DNA of 64,000 bases from an uncultured Alphaproteobacteria bacterium. GTDB taxonomy: Bacteria; Pseudomonadota; Alphaproteobacteria; CAAHEQ01; UBA3637. The notes under the pieces were generated by a model, which did not search any database, was not told the origin of the DNA, and saw only the letters and a program-made list of their open reading frames with translations. The stretch covers positions 44,267 through 108,266 of the forward strand of contig CAKPYQ010000002.1 of NCBI GenBank assembly GCA_934203105.1, written 5' to 3'. The translations under genes and the position numbers were made by a program. Each line of letters starts with the position of its first letter. Position 1 is the first letter of the stretch. This document shows positions 35,701 through 43,759 of this stretch, piece by piece.

Positions 35701-36171
35701 AACAAGCCCTAAAATAATAGCTAAATAGGTCGTTGCTTCAATATAAGCATTTCCGCCGACCAACTCTTTTGTCTTTAACAATTGCGGCAACAAAGCATAC
35801 TTAATGGGACCGAAAAACGCGGACTGCGTTCCCATTAAAAACAACAATAAAATCAGCAAATAAACGCTTTGAAGCGTAAATACGACGCCGACAAAGATCA
35901 TTAAAATCAGCTCTGTAATCTTTAAAATGCGCGCAATTTTGGCGCGGTTATATTTATCGGCAATTTGGCCGGCCAGCGCGGAAAACAAGAAAAAAGGAAG
36001 AACAAACAATCCGGCAACAACATTGCTTAAAATACCTGCCTGAGCCGTCATACGAAAGGCAATCAACGTCAACAACATATTTTTAAACAAGTTGTCATTA
36101 AACGCGCCCAAAAACTGCGTAATCAACAACGGAGTAAAGCGCTTTGTTTTTAATAGTTCGGGTAATTTCAT
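32800..36171 (-). CDS. LplT-PlsC-Aas triple fusion: lysophospholipid transporter/acyltransferase/acyl-ACP synthetase
   Basis: 1123 residues. About 1-420 is an MFS transporter like LplT (FLGAFNDNLFKNMLL is typical), which flips lysophospholipids inward. About 440-620 is PlsC with NHTSLLD (HX4D) and FPEGRITVTGG. About 640-1123 is an AMP-forming ligase with VLFTSGSEGMPKAVFLSH, GYGATETSPV and YDTGDIV. Together they would import a lysophospholipid and reacylate it with acyl-ACP. Such triple fusions are known in proteobacteria. The PlsC-ligase part is paralogous to the gene at 26491-28659. Confidence 0.93.
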   Translation of the reverse strand: MKLPELLKTKRFTPLLITQFLGAFNDNLFKNMLLTLIAFRMTAQAGILSNVVAGLFVLPFFLFSALAGQIADKYNRAKIARILKITELILMIFVGVVFTLQSVYLLILLLFLMGTQSAFFGPIKYALLPQLLKTKELVGGNAYIEATTYLAIILGLVMGTLLPIGVGIAVLVICAIIGYGASRFIPDAPAPRQSLKLNFNIIKQTIETLKLTKRYELIFRCILGATWFWTIGALMVVQVYPLTAQTFKGSELIATFFLVLFSIGVGVGSLTCEKILHGFIHTTFVPISAIGMAVCSFVLYALTADYVPQGENVGLMTFLMNVKGVAISVSFFMLAFFGGLYIVPLNTLMQYKAPQKYMATIIGANNILNALGMVGISLAAIVLLALGLSVPQLFLFIGIVSVLVSVYICLLLPDALVRSIMQTVLKLLFRVRVFGMENFKKTSRKTVIIANHTSLLDALLVAAFLPEKVTFAINTEWAHKWFIKPFALLVDLFAMDPTNPMAIRGLIEQAQKNKKIMIFPEGRITVTGGLMKIYDGAAVLADKAGADVLPLRIENAVISKFSYMGKKTKTFFFPKIRLHVLAPEKLQVDQDIKGRARRQILSRQLYDIMTSMIYKTSNINQNLFLSLSDSAERFGFSKVIAEDASRKKLKYKDLILKAYVLGEAYKKAFLSEKIGLMLPNTLANIVSFYALQSVDKVPVMMNFSHGAAQIASCVKTVRLDTVITSRQFIDLAHLQAQEQAILSSGAKVVYLEDFAKKISFITKLRGLQKLSKKEQPKNSADKTAVVLFTSGSEGMPKAVFLSHKNIQANRYQLASVLAFNASDVVMNALPMFHSFGLTIGGVVTILSGIKTFYYPSPLHYRIVPELFYDINATIICGTDTFFYGYGRRANPYDFYNTKYAIVGGEKLKDKTNQLWLKKFGIRILEGYGATETSPVIALNTPMYLKEGTVGRLLPAMQYRLEAVKGINEAGRLLVCGDNVMQGYMRPEKPAVLQPVQNGWYDTGDIVSIDEEGYISITGRAKRFAKIGGEMVSLSAVEQTLEKLYPDAKQGILTRPDDRKGEQLILLTNLEGVKISDIRAFFKSNGISELWTPKQVVYMKKPPLLGTGKFDYVTADKIIDDMLK

Positions 36172-36222
36172 TTATTATTCCTTTCTGAATGCTTATTTTA
36201 TTCATTAAAGGTTAAAAAAGTA

Positions 36223-36250
36223 TTGATATTTTTTTGCACTGTGCTAGGAT
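36223..36250 (+). promoter_or_regulatory. Promoter of the outer-membrane barrel/mscL operon
   Basis: TTGATA at 36223-36228, 16-nt spacer, TAGGAT at 36245-36250, 37 nt before the ATG at 36287. Confidence 0.55.
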
Positions 36251-36286
36251 AAACAAAAAGTTTTGATAAGACAGAGGAAAAAAATA

Positions 36287-37177
36287 ATGAAACACACCCT
36301 ATTTTTATTGATTTGCTTAATGTTAGCAACGCCGGCATTGGCGACCACCAGCGAACAGGAAAAGAAAGAAACCGCCTATCCGACAACGTTAAAAGCAAAC
36401 CTGCGTCGCGTGGGATTAGAGCTCTCTTCAACAGAGGTTAAAAATGCAAAATATTATCAAGACTCTTCGGTCAGTGCGTTGAATTCTGACAGTCAAAAAG
36501 TCGTCAAAGGCGTTTTGGACTTTGTTTTAGAGTATCAAACATCTTTTTACCGTTGGGACAATGGTGTTTTTGCCGAATACGCCAAAACAAAATTAAAATC
36601 GGCGGACGGGACGACGGACAACAACGAAACGGCGGACAAGATATTGTTTTCATCGAATTATACGCAACGCGTATGGAAGTTTGATCAAGGATCTTTGGGG
36701 CCCTTTGTCGATGCGGGTTATCAAACCGAATTCACACGTAATGATGACGCGCCGCGGACCAGCACTTTGCGTGGCAAATTGGGTTTAAAGTTGTTCGACA
36801 GCCCGTTATTAAAAGATTTATATGCCGCAGCAGTGGGCGAATATGATATGACGTACAATCCGGACGTTTCCAAATTGGCCGGTGAAGTCGGCTTTCGTAT
36901 TGAACAAAACTTACGCGAAGATGTTAAATTGTCGGCGGACGGCTATTACCGCCGCTATTTTTCGTTCAGCGCATATGAAGCAGAGGATTTACGATATGAT
37001 TTAAATATCACAGCCCGTATGGACGTTAAGATGATTAACAAGTTTTATTTAGGTCCCTATATTTCATACCGCAGAGCGCATTCAAGAGGAGCTCCGGTAT
37101 CGGCCAGCAACTTTATGATCGGCTTATCGTTCAGCTATGCTGATGCGTTTGATTTGATAAAATCGGAGGAAAAATAA
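36287..37177 (+). CDS. Probable outer-membrane beta-barrel protein
   Basis: 296 residues from the ATG at 36287 (GAGGAA ribosome site; the frame extends eight codons upstream without one). Signal peptide MKHTLFLLICLMLATPALA. The mature part is a series of alternating-polarity strands with aromatic girdle residues (FVLEYQTSFYRW, FVDAGYQTEF, LSADGYYRRYF, FYLGPYISYRRAH), ending FMIGLSFSYAD, which suits a barrel. It resembles DUF481/DUF3078-type proteins. Function unknown. One nt before mscL. Confidence 0.78.
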   Translation: MKHTLFLLICLMLATPALATTSEQEKKETAYPTTLKANLRRVGLELSSTEVKNAKYYQDSSVSALNSDSQKVVKGVLDFVLEYQTSFYRWDNGVFAEYAKTKLKSADGTTDNNETADKILFSSNYTQRVWKFDQGSLGPFVDAGYQTEFTRNDDAPRTSTLRGKLGLKLFDSPLLKDLYAAAVGEYDMTYNPDVSKLAGEVGFRIEQNLREDVKLSADGYYRRYFSFSAYEAEDLRYDLNITARMDVKMINKFYLGPYISYRRAHSRGAPVSASNFMIGLSFSYADAFDLIKSEEK

Positions 37178-37178
37178 A

Positions 37179-37658
37179 ATGTTCAAAAAAATGCTTATAG
37201 AATTTAAAAAATTTGCGATGCGCGGAAACGTGATCGATATGGCCGTCGGTATCATTATCGGTGCTGCGTTTGGGAAAATCGTCGACAGCTTGGTAAAAGA
37301 CATTATTATGCCACCGCTTGGGCTGTTATTGGGCAAAATCGACTTTGCCAATATGTTTTTCGTATTAAAAGATGGCGCTAAAATTCCCGCACCTTACGAT
37401 TCTGTATCGGCCGCGCAAAACGCAGGCGCTATCACCTTAAACATCGGATTGTTTTTAAATGCGGTTATCAGCTTTATTATCGTCGCTTTTGCGGTGTTTT
37501 TGCTGATCAAAGCGATCAATACGTTACAAGAAAAATTGGAAAAGCAAGAGATAGCCAAAGAACCCACAACAAAGGTTTGTCCTTATTGTTGCTCGAATAT
37601 TCCGGTTGCGGCAACACGTTGTCCTTTCTGCACTTCTGAATTAACAGGCAAAAAATGA
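37179..37658 (+). CDS. mscL: Large-conductance mechanosensitive channel with C-terminal zinc ribbon
   Basis: Releases solutes on hypo-osmotic shock; homopentamer in the inner membrane. 159 residues. N-terminal amphipathic helix then the first membrane helix with the classical GNVIDMAVGIIIGAAFGKIVDS, a periplasmic loop, and the second helix (FLNAVISFIIVAFAVFLLIKA). Instead of the plain helical bundle, the C-terminus ends in a two-CxxC zinc-ribbon-like segment (VCPYCCSN..ATRCPFCTSE). It starts 1 nt after the barrel gene and overlaps the glycosyltransferase gene by 4 nt. Confidence 0.96.
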   Translation: MFKKMLIEFKKFAMRGNVIDMAVGIIIGAAFGKIVDSLVKDIIMPPLGLLLGKIDFANMFFVLKDGAKIPAPYDSVSAAQNAGAITLNIGLFLNAVISFIIVAFAVFLLIKAINTLQEKLEKQEIAKEPTTKVCPYCCSNIPVAATRCPFCTSELTGKK

Positions 37659-38602
37659 AAATCTTAATCATCGGCAAAAATAACATTATGAAATGGCCGC
37701 AAAAAATCAATGCGGCCTTTGAGCAAATGGGCCATTCAACCGAGTTATTTTTATTTAACCGGCAAACTGTCGGCTATTGCTTTTGGCGCTTGATGGGAAA
37801 GCAAAGACGGCTGAAATGGCTGGCTCAAAAATTTGAACGTAAAGTAAAAGCGTTTAATCCGGATTTAATTTTATTTGTCTCTTTTTGTTTCATTCCACAG
37901 ATATTTTATGATACGGCCGGCCGGTTTGATTGTGTGCAAGCCGCTTGGGCCGCCGACCGTTTCGGGAAAGAAGAAAAGCCCAAAACAAAGCACTTAAACG
38001 CTTTATTTTGCACAGATACTGGATATTTTAAAACAACAAAAAACTTTTTTTGTCCGTCATATTATTTACCCCTATGCGTCGATGAAAGCATTGCAAAAGC
38101 CCCTGTTTTACCGCATTCGCTGCTTCCGTTCTTTGTCGGGGTGGCAAACAGTAAGCGAATTGAATATTTAAAAGCGTGTCAAACACCGTGTTTGATTTAC
38201 GGCGTCGGTTGGCCGAAAGATGAATTGCCTCAACACAAAATTCATAACAAAAAAATATCGACAAAGCAAGCGTTTGACTTTATGCGTCGTTCGGTTGCGC
38301 CGATCAATATGGCTTTTTCGGCGAACAATATTAACGGATTGAACTTTCGCCCGTTTGAAATTGGCGCGTGCGGAGGGTTGATTATGGTCAACAATGCCAA
38401 GGATTTGGCTTTGTGCTATCGCATAGGAAAAGAAGCCGTCACCTATACAACGCCCAATCAATTTGCGCGTTTAATCAATGACATTGCTCAAAATCCCAAA
38501 AAATACGCCAAAATTGCCGCCGCAGGCCATCAAAGAACTTTGCGCGATCATACTTATTTTGCCCGATTAAACCAAATGTTAAAGCAACTGAAATTAAAGT
38601 AA
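37655..38602 (+). CDS. CgeB-like glycosyltransferase
   Basis: 315 residues, two Rossmann-like halves of a GT-B fold. The C-terminal phrase GLNFRPFEIGACGGLIMVNN is the nucleotide-sugar binding region typical of the CgeB/glycosyltransferase group 1 family. The acceptor is unknown; an envelope polysaccharide or surface glycan is possible. Coupled to mscL by a 4-nt overlap, an association without obvious functional logic. Confidence 0.82.
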   Translation: MKILIIGKNNIMKWPQKINAAFEQMGHSTELFLFNRQTVGYCFWRLMGKQRRLKWLAQKFERKVKAFNPDLILFVSFCFIPQIFYDTAGRFDCVQAAWAADRFGKEEKPKTKHLNALFCTDTGYFKTTKNFFCPSYYLPLCVDESIAKAPVLPHSLLPFFVGVANSKRIEYLKACQTPCLIYGVGWPKDELPQHKIHNKKISTKQAFDFMRRSVAPINMAFSANNINGLNFRPFEIGACGGLIMVNNAKDLALCYRIGKEAVTYTTPNQFARLINDIAQNPKKYAKIAAAGHQRTLRDHTYFARLNQMLKQLKLK

Positions 38603-38612
38603 TTTACAAGCG

Positions 38613-38906
38613 TTATCTTTCTTTTTGCTTTGAAACTGTTACGGCAAATTGTTTCTTTGCCACCGGTTTGGGCCGTTCGGGTAATAACAACCCTCGTTTA
38701 GCGGCATGGCGGGCAATGTGATTTTGAATTTGAGATAACGTCATACAATGACCGGATAATTTGACGTCAAAATGAAATGTTTTTTTGACAAAATCATCAA
38801 AGTTCATATCAATATACACAATGTGAACAGCATCAGTGCTGTAATCTTTTGTAATCGCGGATAAAACCATTTTATTTAATTCGTCTCGTGTATATTTTTG
38901 TTTCAT
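38613..38906 (-). CDS. Small hypothetical protein
   Basis: 97 residues, soluble, basic C-terminus (KPVAKKQFAVTVSKQKER). A helix, a beta hairpin (AVHIVYIDMNFDDFVKKTFHFDVKL) and another helix. No motif recognised. Convergent with the glycosyltransferase gene. A bidirectional terminator lies upstream at 38972-39011, separating it from valS. Confidence 0.6.
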   Translation of the reverse strand: MKQKYTRDELNKMVLSAITKDYSTDAVHIVYIDMNFDDFVKKTFHFDVKLSGHCMTLSQIQNHIARHAAKRGLLLPERPKPVAKKQFAVTVSKQKER

Positions 38907-38971
38907 TTAAACCTCTTAAACTACTATTTAAAAGTTAAAAGTAACATATTTTTTGGTATTTGTCAATCAAT

Positions 38972-39011
38972 AAAAAAAGCGCATAAAGCAAAATACCTTA
39001 TGCGCTTTTTT
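38972..39011. terminator. Bidirectional intrinsic terminator
   Basis: Perfect 8-bp stem GCGCATAA/TTATGCGC (38979-38986 and 38998-39005) flanked by an A run and a T run, so it can act on both strands; on the minus strand it ends the valS transcript. Confidence 0.8.
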
Positions 39012-39035
39012 ACTTTTATACAAACGATGCTTTTT

Positions 39036-41648
39036 TTAAGCTTTCGGCTTTTTGGGCTCATCTTCACCCAAAATGCAGTTGGTTATTTGTAAATCTTCCG
39101 TTTTGGCTTCAAAAGTCACTTTGTGATCTTTGATATTCAAAACGTTTTCAATATCCGGCAAAGCTTTATTCAATGCTTCGATTGTTTTTTGAGACGCCGA
39201 AACCGTCAACATCATAATCGGCGTACGCAAAGAACGTTTTTCATCGGCTTTGGCTTTACGACCGGCTTCCACCATTGAAACGACTTTGTTGTACAAGTCC
39301 GCATCTTCTTTTACGTCAGCAAACATAGCCGAAGTCGGATACGGTTGAACGTGAACCGAAGTTTCTTCTTTGCCCCACGGACGCGCTTGGAAAACTTCCT
39401 CGGTAATAAAGACCAAGAACGGTGCAAACATTTTACAGAATAAATCAATCGACAACATCAATGATGAAACAGCCGAAGTCGGATCGTCACCATAGGCGCG
39501 ACCTTTGACAATTTCCAAATAGTTATCGCAGAAATCCCAGAACGTATGTTCCGTGACTTCCAAAGCAAAGGAATAATCGTTTTGATCAAACGCTTTGCGC
39601 GCCGCATCCAAAGCGTCACACATCTTGCCGATCCACGCTTTGTCAATCGGTTGCGTAATATTGGCAACGTAATTTGCGTTTACGTCAATGCCCGATTGAG
39701 CCACAATATTAAATACAAAACGTGATGCATTAAAGAACTTCATACAAAGCTTTTTACCTTGTTCCATAATTTGTTCTTCAAACAAAGCATCAATACCCAA
39801 TTTAGCACGGCTTGCCCAATAACGGACCGCGTCTGACGAATACTTTTCAAGCAACGACATCGGCGTAATCACATTACCTTTGGATTTACTCATTTTCTTG
39901 CGATCCGGATCCAAAACAAATCCACTGATGTGCGCTTCATACCAAGGCAGAGTATTTTCATTTGCAAAGGCTTTCATAATCGTATAAAAAGCCCAAGTAC
40001 GAATAATATCATGTGCTTGCGGACGAACGTCAAACGGCAAAGAAAGGTGATGCCCTTCGGGCGCAAAAGCCATTGCAATTTGCGGAGTGACGGACGATGT
40101 TGCCCATGTATCCATAATGTCTTTTTCACCGATAAAGCCGCCCTTTTGACCGCGCTGCATTTCTGTGTAACCATCAGGAACGTCAATCATCGGATCAATC
40201 GGCAATTGTTCCATTTTCGGGAAAATCGGATTGTTATAATCGGCATTTCCGTTTTCATCAATTTTGTACCAAACAGGGAACGGCACGCCAAAGAAACGTT
40301 GACGCGAAATGCACCAATCTTGGTTTAATCCGTCAACCCAAGTTTCATAACGGGTTTGCATATGCGCCGGAAACCATTTGATTTTGCGCCCTTGTTCAAT
40401 CAATTCTTTTTTAAAGCGCAAAATATCGATAAACCATTGACGAGACGATACAAATTCCAAAGGCCGCGACCCTTTTTCATAGAACTTAACCGGATGAGTC
40501 AAAGGCTTTGGTTCGGCCAACAGATCACCTGTTTGGCGTAAAAATTCAACGATTTTTTCACGCGCCTTTTTAACCGGCAGGCCGGCGATTTGATCATAAT
40601 AAGCTTTTGCTTTGGGAACATCCAAAGAAACGAAATTGCCCTGCCCGTATTCTTGGCGAATAATGCAACCGTCCTTGCCAATAATTTGCTTGATCGGCAA
40701 GCCGGATTGTTTCCACCAAGCCACGTCGGCCGCGTCACCGAAAGTACAAACCATCATAATACCTGTACCTTTATCGATTTCCGCGTGTTCAGAGGGGATA
40801 ATCGGAACAGGGATGTTAAACAACGGGACAATCGCTTTTTTGCCGAAATACTTTTTATAGCGTTCATCATCAGGGTGAGCCACAACAGCAATACACGCCG
40901 GCAAAAACTCCGGACGCGTCGTCGCAATTGTAAAGAATGTATCCGGCTCGCCTTCTACACCGAAGCGAATGTCGTGGAAGAAAGAGGACATTTCACGATC
41001 TTCAATTTCAGCTTGCGCCACAGCAGATTGAAAGTCAATATCCCACATAGTCGGCGATTCAACGGATTTGCACAATCCTTTTTTAACCAAATCCAAAAAT
41101 GATTCCTGACTGACTTTGATCGCCTTTGGTGAAATGGTCGAATATTTTAAAGACCAATCGTAAGAATGACCGATACGGCGGAAAATGTCTTCAAAGACTT
41201 TTTCATCACTGGCCGTTAAAAGTTCACACGTTTCAACAAAGTTTTTACGCGAAATTTCTTTTAAATCTTTGATGTTTTCAACGTGTTCAGCCTTAAAATT
41301 TTCATCATAGGGTAATTCCGGATTGCACGCCACACCATAATAATTTTGTACGCGGCGTTCTGTCGGTAAACCGTTATCGTCCCACCCGATCGGATAGAAA
41401 ATTGCTTTACCGTTCATTCTTTGCCAGCGAACTTTCACGTCTGTTTGTGTATAGCTCATAATATGGCCGATGTGCAAAGACCCGGAGACAGTCGGAGGCG
41501 GCGTATCGACGACATAAGTATTTTGTCTGGAAGCGTTTTTATCATACGCATAAACTTGGGTTTTATCCCAATAATCCATACAACGGAACTCAATCGTTTC
41601 GGAATTGAACTTATCGTCCAATTTTTTACTTTCTTTATATGTCGTCAT
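39036..41648 (-). CDS. valS: Valine-tRNA ligase, archaeal-type
   Basis: Class Ia synthetase charging tRNA-Val with an editing domain. 870 residues. HIGH-type motif TVSGSLHIGH, KMSKS motif KMSKSKGN, editing-domain phrase TIATTRPEFLPACIAV. Where ordinary bacterial ValRS reads GTDHAGIATQ, this one reads GWDDNGLPTERRVQNYYG, the archaeal-type signature reported for Rickettsia ValRS. It also lacks the long C-terminal coiled coil of the bacterial type, as far as I can judge. It has its own terminator. Confidence 0.95.
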   Translation of the reverse strand: MTTYKESKKLDDKFNSETIEFRCMDYWDKTQVYAYDKNASRQNTYVVDTPPPTVSGSLHIGHIMSYTQTDVKVRWQRMNGKAIFYPIGWDDNGLPTERRVQNYYGVACNPELPYDENFKAEHVENIKDLKEISRKNFVETCELLTASDEKVFEDIFRRIGHSYDWSLKYSTISPKAIKVSQESFLDLVKKGLCKSVESPTMWDIDFQSAVAQAEIEDREMSSFFHDIRFGVEGEPDTFFTIATTRPEFLPACIAVVAHPDDERYKKYFGKKAIVPLFNIPVPIIPSEHAEIDKGTGIMMVCTFGDAADVAWWKQSGLPIKQIIGKDGCIIRQEYGQGNFVSLDVPKAKAYYDQIAGLPVKKAREKIVEFLRQTGDLLAEPKPLTHPVKFYEKGSRPLEFVSSRQWFIDILRFKKELIEQGRKIKWFPAHMQTRYETWVDGLNQDWCISRQRFFGVPFPVWYKIDENGNADYNNPIFPKMEQLPIDPMIDVPDGYTEMQRGQKGGFIGEKDIMDTWATSSVTPQIAMAFAPEGHHLSLPFDVRPQAHDIIRTWAFYTIMKAFANENTLPWYEAHISGFVLDPDRKKMSKSKGNVITPMSLLEKYSSDAVRYWASRAKLGIDALFEEQIMEQGKKLCMKFFNASRFVFNIVAQSGIDVNANYVANITQPIDKAWIGKMCDALDAARKAFDQNDYSFALEVTEHTFWDFCDNYLEIVKGRAYGDDPTSAVSSLMLSIDLFCKMFAPFLVFITEEVFQARPWGKEETSVHVQPYPTSAMFADVKEDADLYNKVVSMVEAGRKAKADEKRSLRTPIMMLTVSASQKTIEALNKALPDIENVLNIKDHKVTFEAKTEDLQITNCILGEDEPKKPKA

Positions 41649-41724
41649 AATATCCTCTTTTAATTAAAAAAAATAACAGGCTTCTTATTTTAAATACTTT
41701 TCGCGCAAATGCAAGTGTTTTTTA

Positions 41725-42267
41725 CTAAAATTCTATGCGCAGCCAGCTGAACAACACGTTTCCGTTGTTGCGCCCGCCTGGAATATATGTGTTTTCCAAT
41801 GATAAACATTTATATTGAAACGATAAAATCGGAGCAATATAAGGGAATGGAATCCAATCATAATCTGAACGCGCCGTCAAACCAAAGCTGTATCCCAAGC
41901 CGATTGAAAAATCATCATTTTGCCCCATATACCATTTTTTTTGGAATTGATAGCCGGCAATCGGTTCGGGATCTTTGTGAGAATCCAAAAACACCATGGC
42001 AACAAAGCTGTGCAAATCTTTGTCTTCATCGTAAAAACGTTTACCAAAACCCAAACCCCACGGACGTTCATTATAACCGTCGATGTTTTCTTTATCGTAT
42101 GTTAAACGATTGTGCCAAGTGTTCACCGGAATGACTAAATCATAATCCGAACTGTGCCACGCTTGCCCCATGTGGGTAAGCCATGGCGATTTAGTTTGCG
42201 CGTCGTCTTCGGCCAAGACCGGCATTGTAAACAACATAAAAACCAATATAAAAAATATTTTTTTCAT
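41725..42267 (-). CDS. pagP: PagP, lipid A palmitoyltransferase
   Basis: Outer-membrane enzyme that moves palmitate from a phospholipid to lipid A. 180 residues with a signal peptide (MKKIFFILVFMLFTMPVLA). Close motif match to the Escherichia enzyme: YDLVIPVNTWHNRLTYDKE carries the catalytic-type His, YNERPWGLGFG follows, FLDSHKDPEPIAGY holds the Asp-Ser pair, and TYIPGGRNNGNVLFSWLRIEF closes the barrel. Lies downstream of no obvious partner gene. PagP is known mainly from gamma- and betaproteobacteria, so its presence here is notable. Confidence 0.92.
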   Translation of the reverse strand: MKKIFFILVFMLFTMPVLAEDDAQTKSPWLTHMGQAWHSSDYDLVIPVNTWHNRLTYDKENIDGYNERPWGLGFGKRFYDEDKDLHSFVAMVFLDSHKDPEPIAGYQFQKKWYMGQNDDFSIGLGYSFGLTARSDYDWIPFPYIAPILSFQYKCLSLENTYIPGGRNNGNVLFSWLRIEF

Positions 42268-42359
42268 TTTTTCTCCTGTCTGGCGGACAATTTAACTCAA
42301 AAAGCAAAAAAAGAAAAGCTTTTTTTTACTTATTTTTGTATGCAGGCAAACAATATTTA

Positions 42360-42388
42360 TTGACGCGCCTTTGTTTTTCGTTTAAAAT
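42360..42388 (+). promoter_or_regulatory. Sigma70-type promoter of the nuclease-fold gene
   Basis: TTGACG at 42360-42365, 17-nt spacer, TAAAAT at 42383-42388; 34 nt before the ATG at 42423, which has an AAGGAGGT ribosome site. Confidence 0.7.
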
Positions 42389-42422
42389 AAGTAAAAATTT
42401 TTTAAAACCTAAGGAGGTAAAA

Positions 42423-43298
42423 ATGATTGCATTACTGATGAATTTCGGGTTAATGGGAGTTCTTTTATTCGGCTTGATCAAAGCGTATTGCGACATTCCG
42501 CTTTTAAACGAAAACCCACGAACCAGCGGTATGGTTACCGTAGCGGCTTTATTGTTGATTATGTGGATTTTTCCAAGAATTATCGGATTTTTAATCAAGT
42601 TTGCATGCTTTGCCACAGTCGTTTACTTTATTTGCCATGCGATGGGGTGGAACTTGGCTCATATCGGCGAAGTCAAAGACGATATTGTAAAAGAACTCCA
42701 AGATAAACGTGACGATTTAGACGACACGATCGGAAAATTAAAAGACGGTATCGTACCGGATAAAAAATATACTGTTACGCCAAGCGGCGTTGTAACAGGC
42801 GCGCATTTACAATTTGATAATGAAACGGTACAACTTTACGGGATTGATGCACCGTTTGGAAATCAAACCTGTAAAAATGCAACCGGCTTGACTTATAATT
42901 GCAGTATGATATCTCAACAAAAACTGTCCGAATTGGTCAACGGAAAGCAACTGACCTGCACGGATAAAGGAAAAGGCAAAAACGGACATCGTTTAGTTTC
43001 TTGCTCTGTGGACGGAGACGATTTAGCCGCGTTAATGGTGCGTTCGGGTTGGGCTGTGGCAGACAGAGACGTGACAAACACTTACGTTTCGGACGAAAAA
43101 AGCGCGCATGATCACAAAATCGGACTGTGGGCCGGAAAGTTTCAAGCCCCTTGGGTTTGGCGGCAAAGGGTTGAAAGCAGTACTTCTTCGCACCAAAATC
43201 AAAGAACAAACAAGTCCAATGAGGACTCAGGCACAAAAAGTTCTTCCCCAACCCCGTTTGAAAAATTAAAAAATCTTTTTAACATATTCGGAAAATGA
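42423..43298 (+). CDS. Membrane protein with staphylococcal-nuclease-like domain
   Basis: 291 residues from the ATG at 42423 (perfect AAGGAGGT site; an in-frame upstream ATG at 42336 precedes the promoter). Three hydrophobic segments at about 3-22, 35-55 and 57-76, a charged helical linker, then a TNase/SNase-like domain (about 120-250) with VQLYGIDAP, GHRLVSCSVDGDDLAALMVRSGWAVADR and WAGKFQAPWVWRQ. Compared with staphylococcal nuclease, Arg35 is replaced by Gln (VQLYG) and Glu43 by Phe (DAPFGN), so catalysis is doubtful. Serine/asparagine-rich tail. Overlaps tsaE by 4 nt. Confidence 0.85.
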   Translation: MIALLMNFGLMGVLLFGLIKAYCDIPLLNENPRTSGMVTVAALLLIMWIFPRIIGFLIKFACFATVVYFICHAMGWNLAHIGEVKDDIVKELQDKRDDLDDTIGKLKDGIVPDKKYTVTPSGVVTGAHLQFDNETVQLYGIDAPFGNQTCKNATGLTYNCSMISQQKLSELVNGKQLTCTDKGKGKNGHRLVSCSVDGDDLAALMVRSGWAVADRDVTNTYVSDEKSAHDHKIGLWAGKFQAPWVWRQRVESSTSSHQNQRTNKSNEDSGTKSSSPTPFEKLKNLFNIFGK

Positions 43299-43759
43299 AA
43301 ACATTTAAAATAACAACTCTGCAACAAACAAAGCAATTGGCATCATCTTTGGCAAAGCAATTAAAGGTCGGTGACATCATTGCTTTATATGGCAATTTGG
43401 GCGTCGGGAAAACGGCCTTCACGCGCTTTTTGGTGCAATCTTTTTGCGGAGATGGCGAAGAAGTGCCAAGCCCGACATTTACTTTATTGCAAACCTATGA
43501 CACAGATTACTTTCCGATTTTTCATTTCGATTTGTATCGGCTGAAAAATCCGAATGAAGTTTTTGAATTGGGCATTGAAGATGCTTTTTATGACGGTGTA
43601 TCATTGATTGAATGGCCGGAAAAAATGGGATCATACCTGCCGACAAAAAAGATTTTAAAAATTGAAATCGATTGTAAAGATGAAGTTCGCACTTTTACTT
43701 TTTCTTCACAAAATCCATCGTGGCAAGAAAGATTGGAAAAATGGACAGAAACGCTTTAA
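43295..43759 (+). CDS. tsaE: TsaE, tRNA threonylcarbamoyladenosine ATPase
   Basis: ATPase partner of TsaB/TsaD in making the t6A37 modification of tRNAs. 154 residues. Walker A GNLGVGKT, then PSPTFTLLQTYD and FHFDLYRLKNPNE, all family-typical. Heads the conserved alphaproteobacterial string tsaE-amgK-murU-addB-addA. Overlaps the amgK start. Confidence 0.95.
   Translation: MKTFKITTLQQTKQLASSLAKQLKVGDIIALYGNLGVGKTAFTRFLVQSFCGDGEEVPSPTFTLLQTYDTDYFPIFHFDLYRLKNPNEVFELGIEDAFYDGVSLIEWPEKMGSYLPTKKILKIEIDCKDEVRTFTFSSQNPSWQERLEKWTETL

Noticed and set aside
41787..42134. 115-codon plus-strand frame
   Set aside because: Fully antisense to pagP, whose motifs are convincing.
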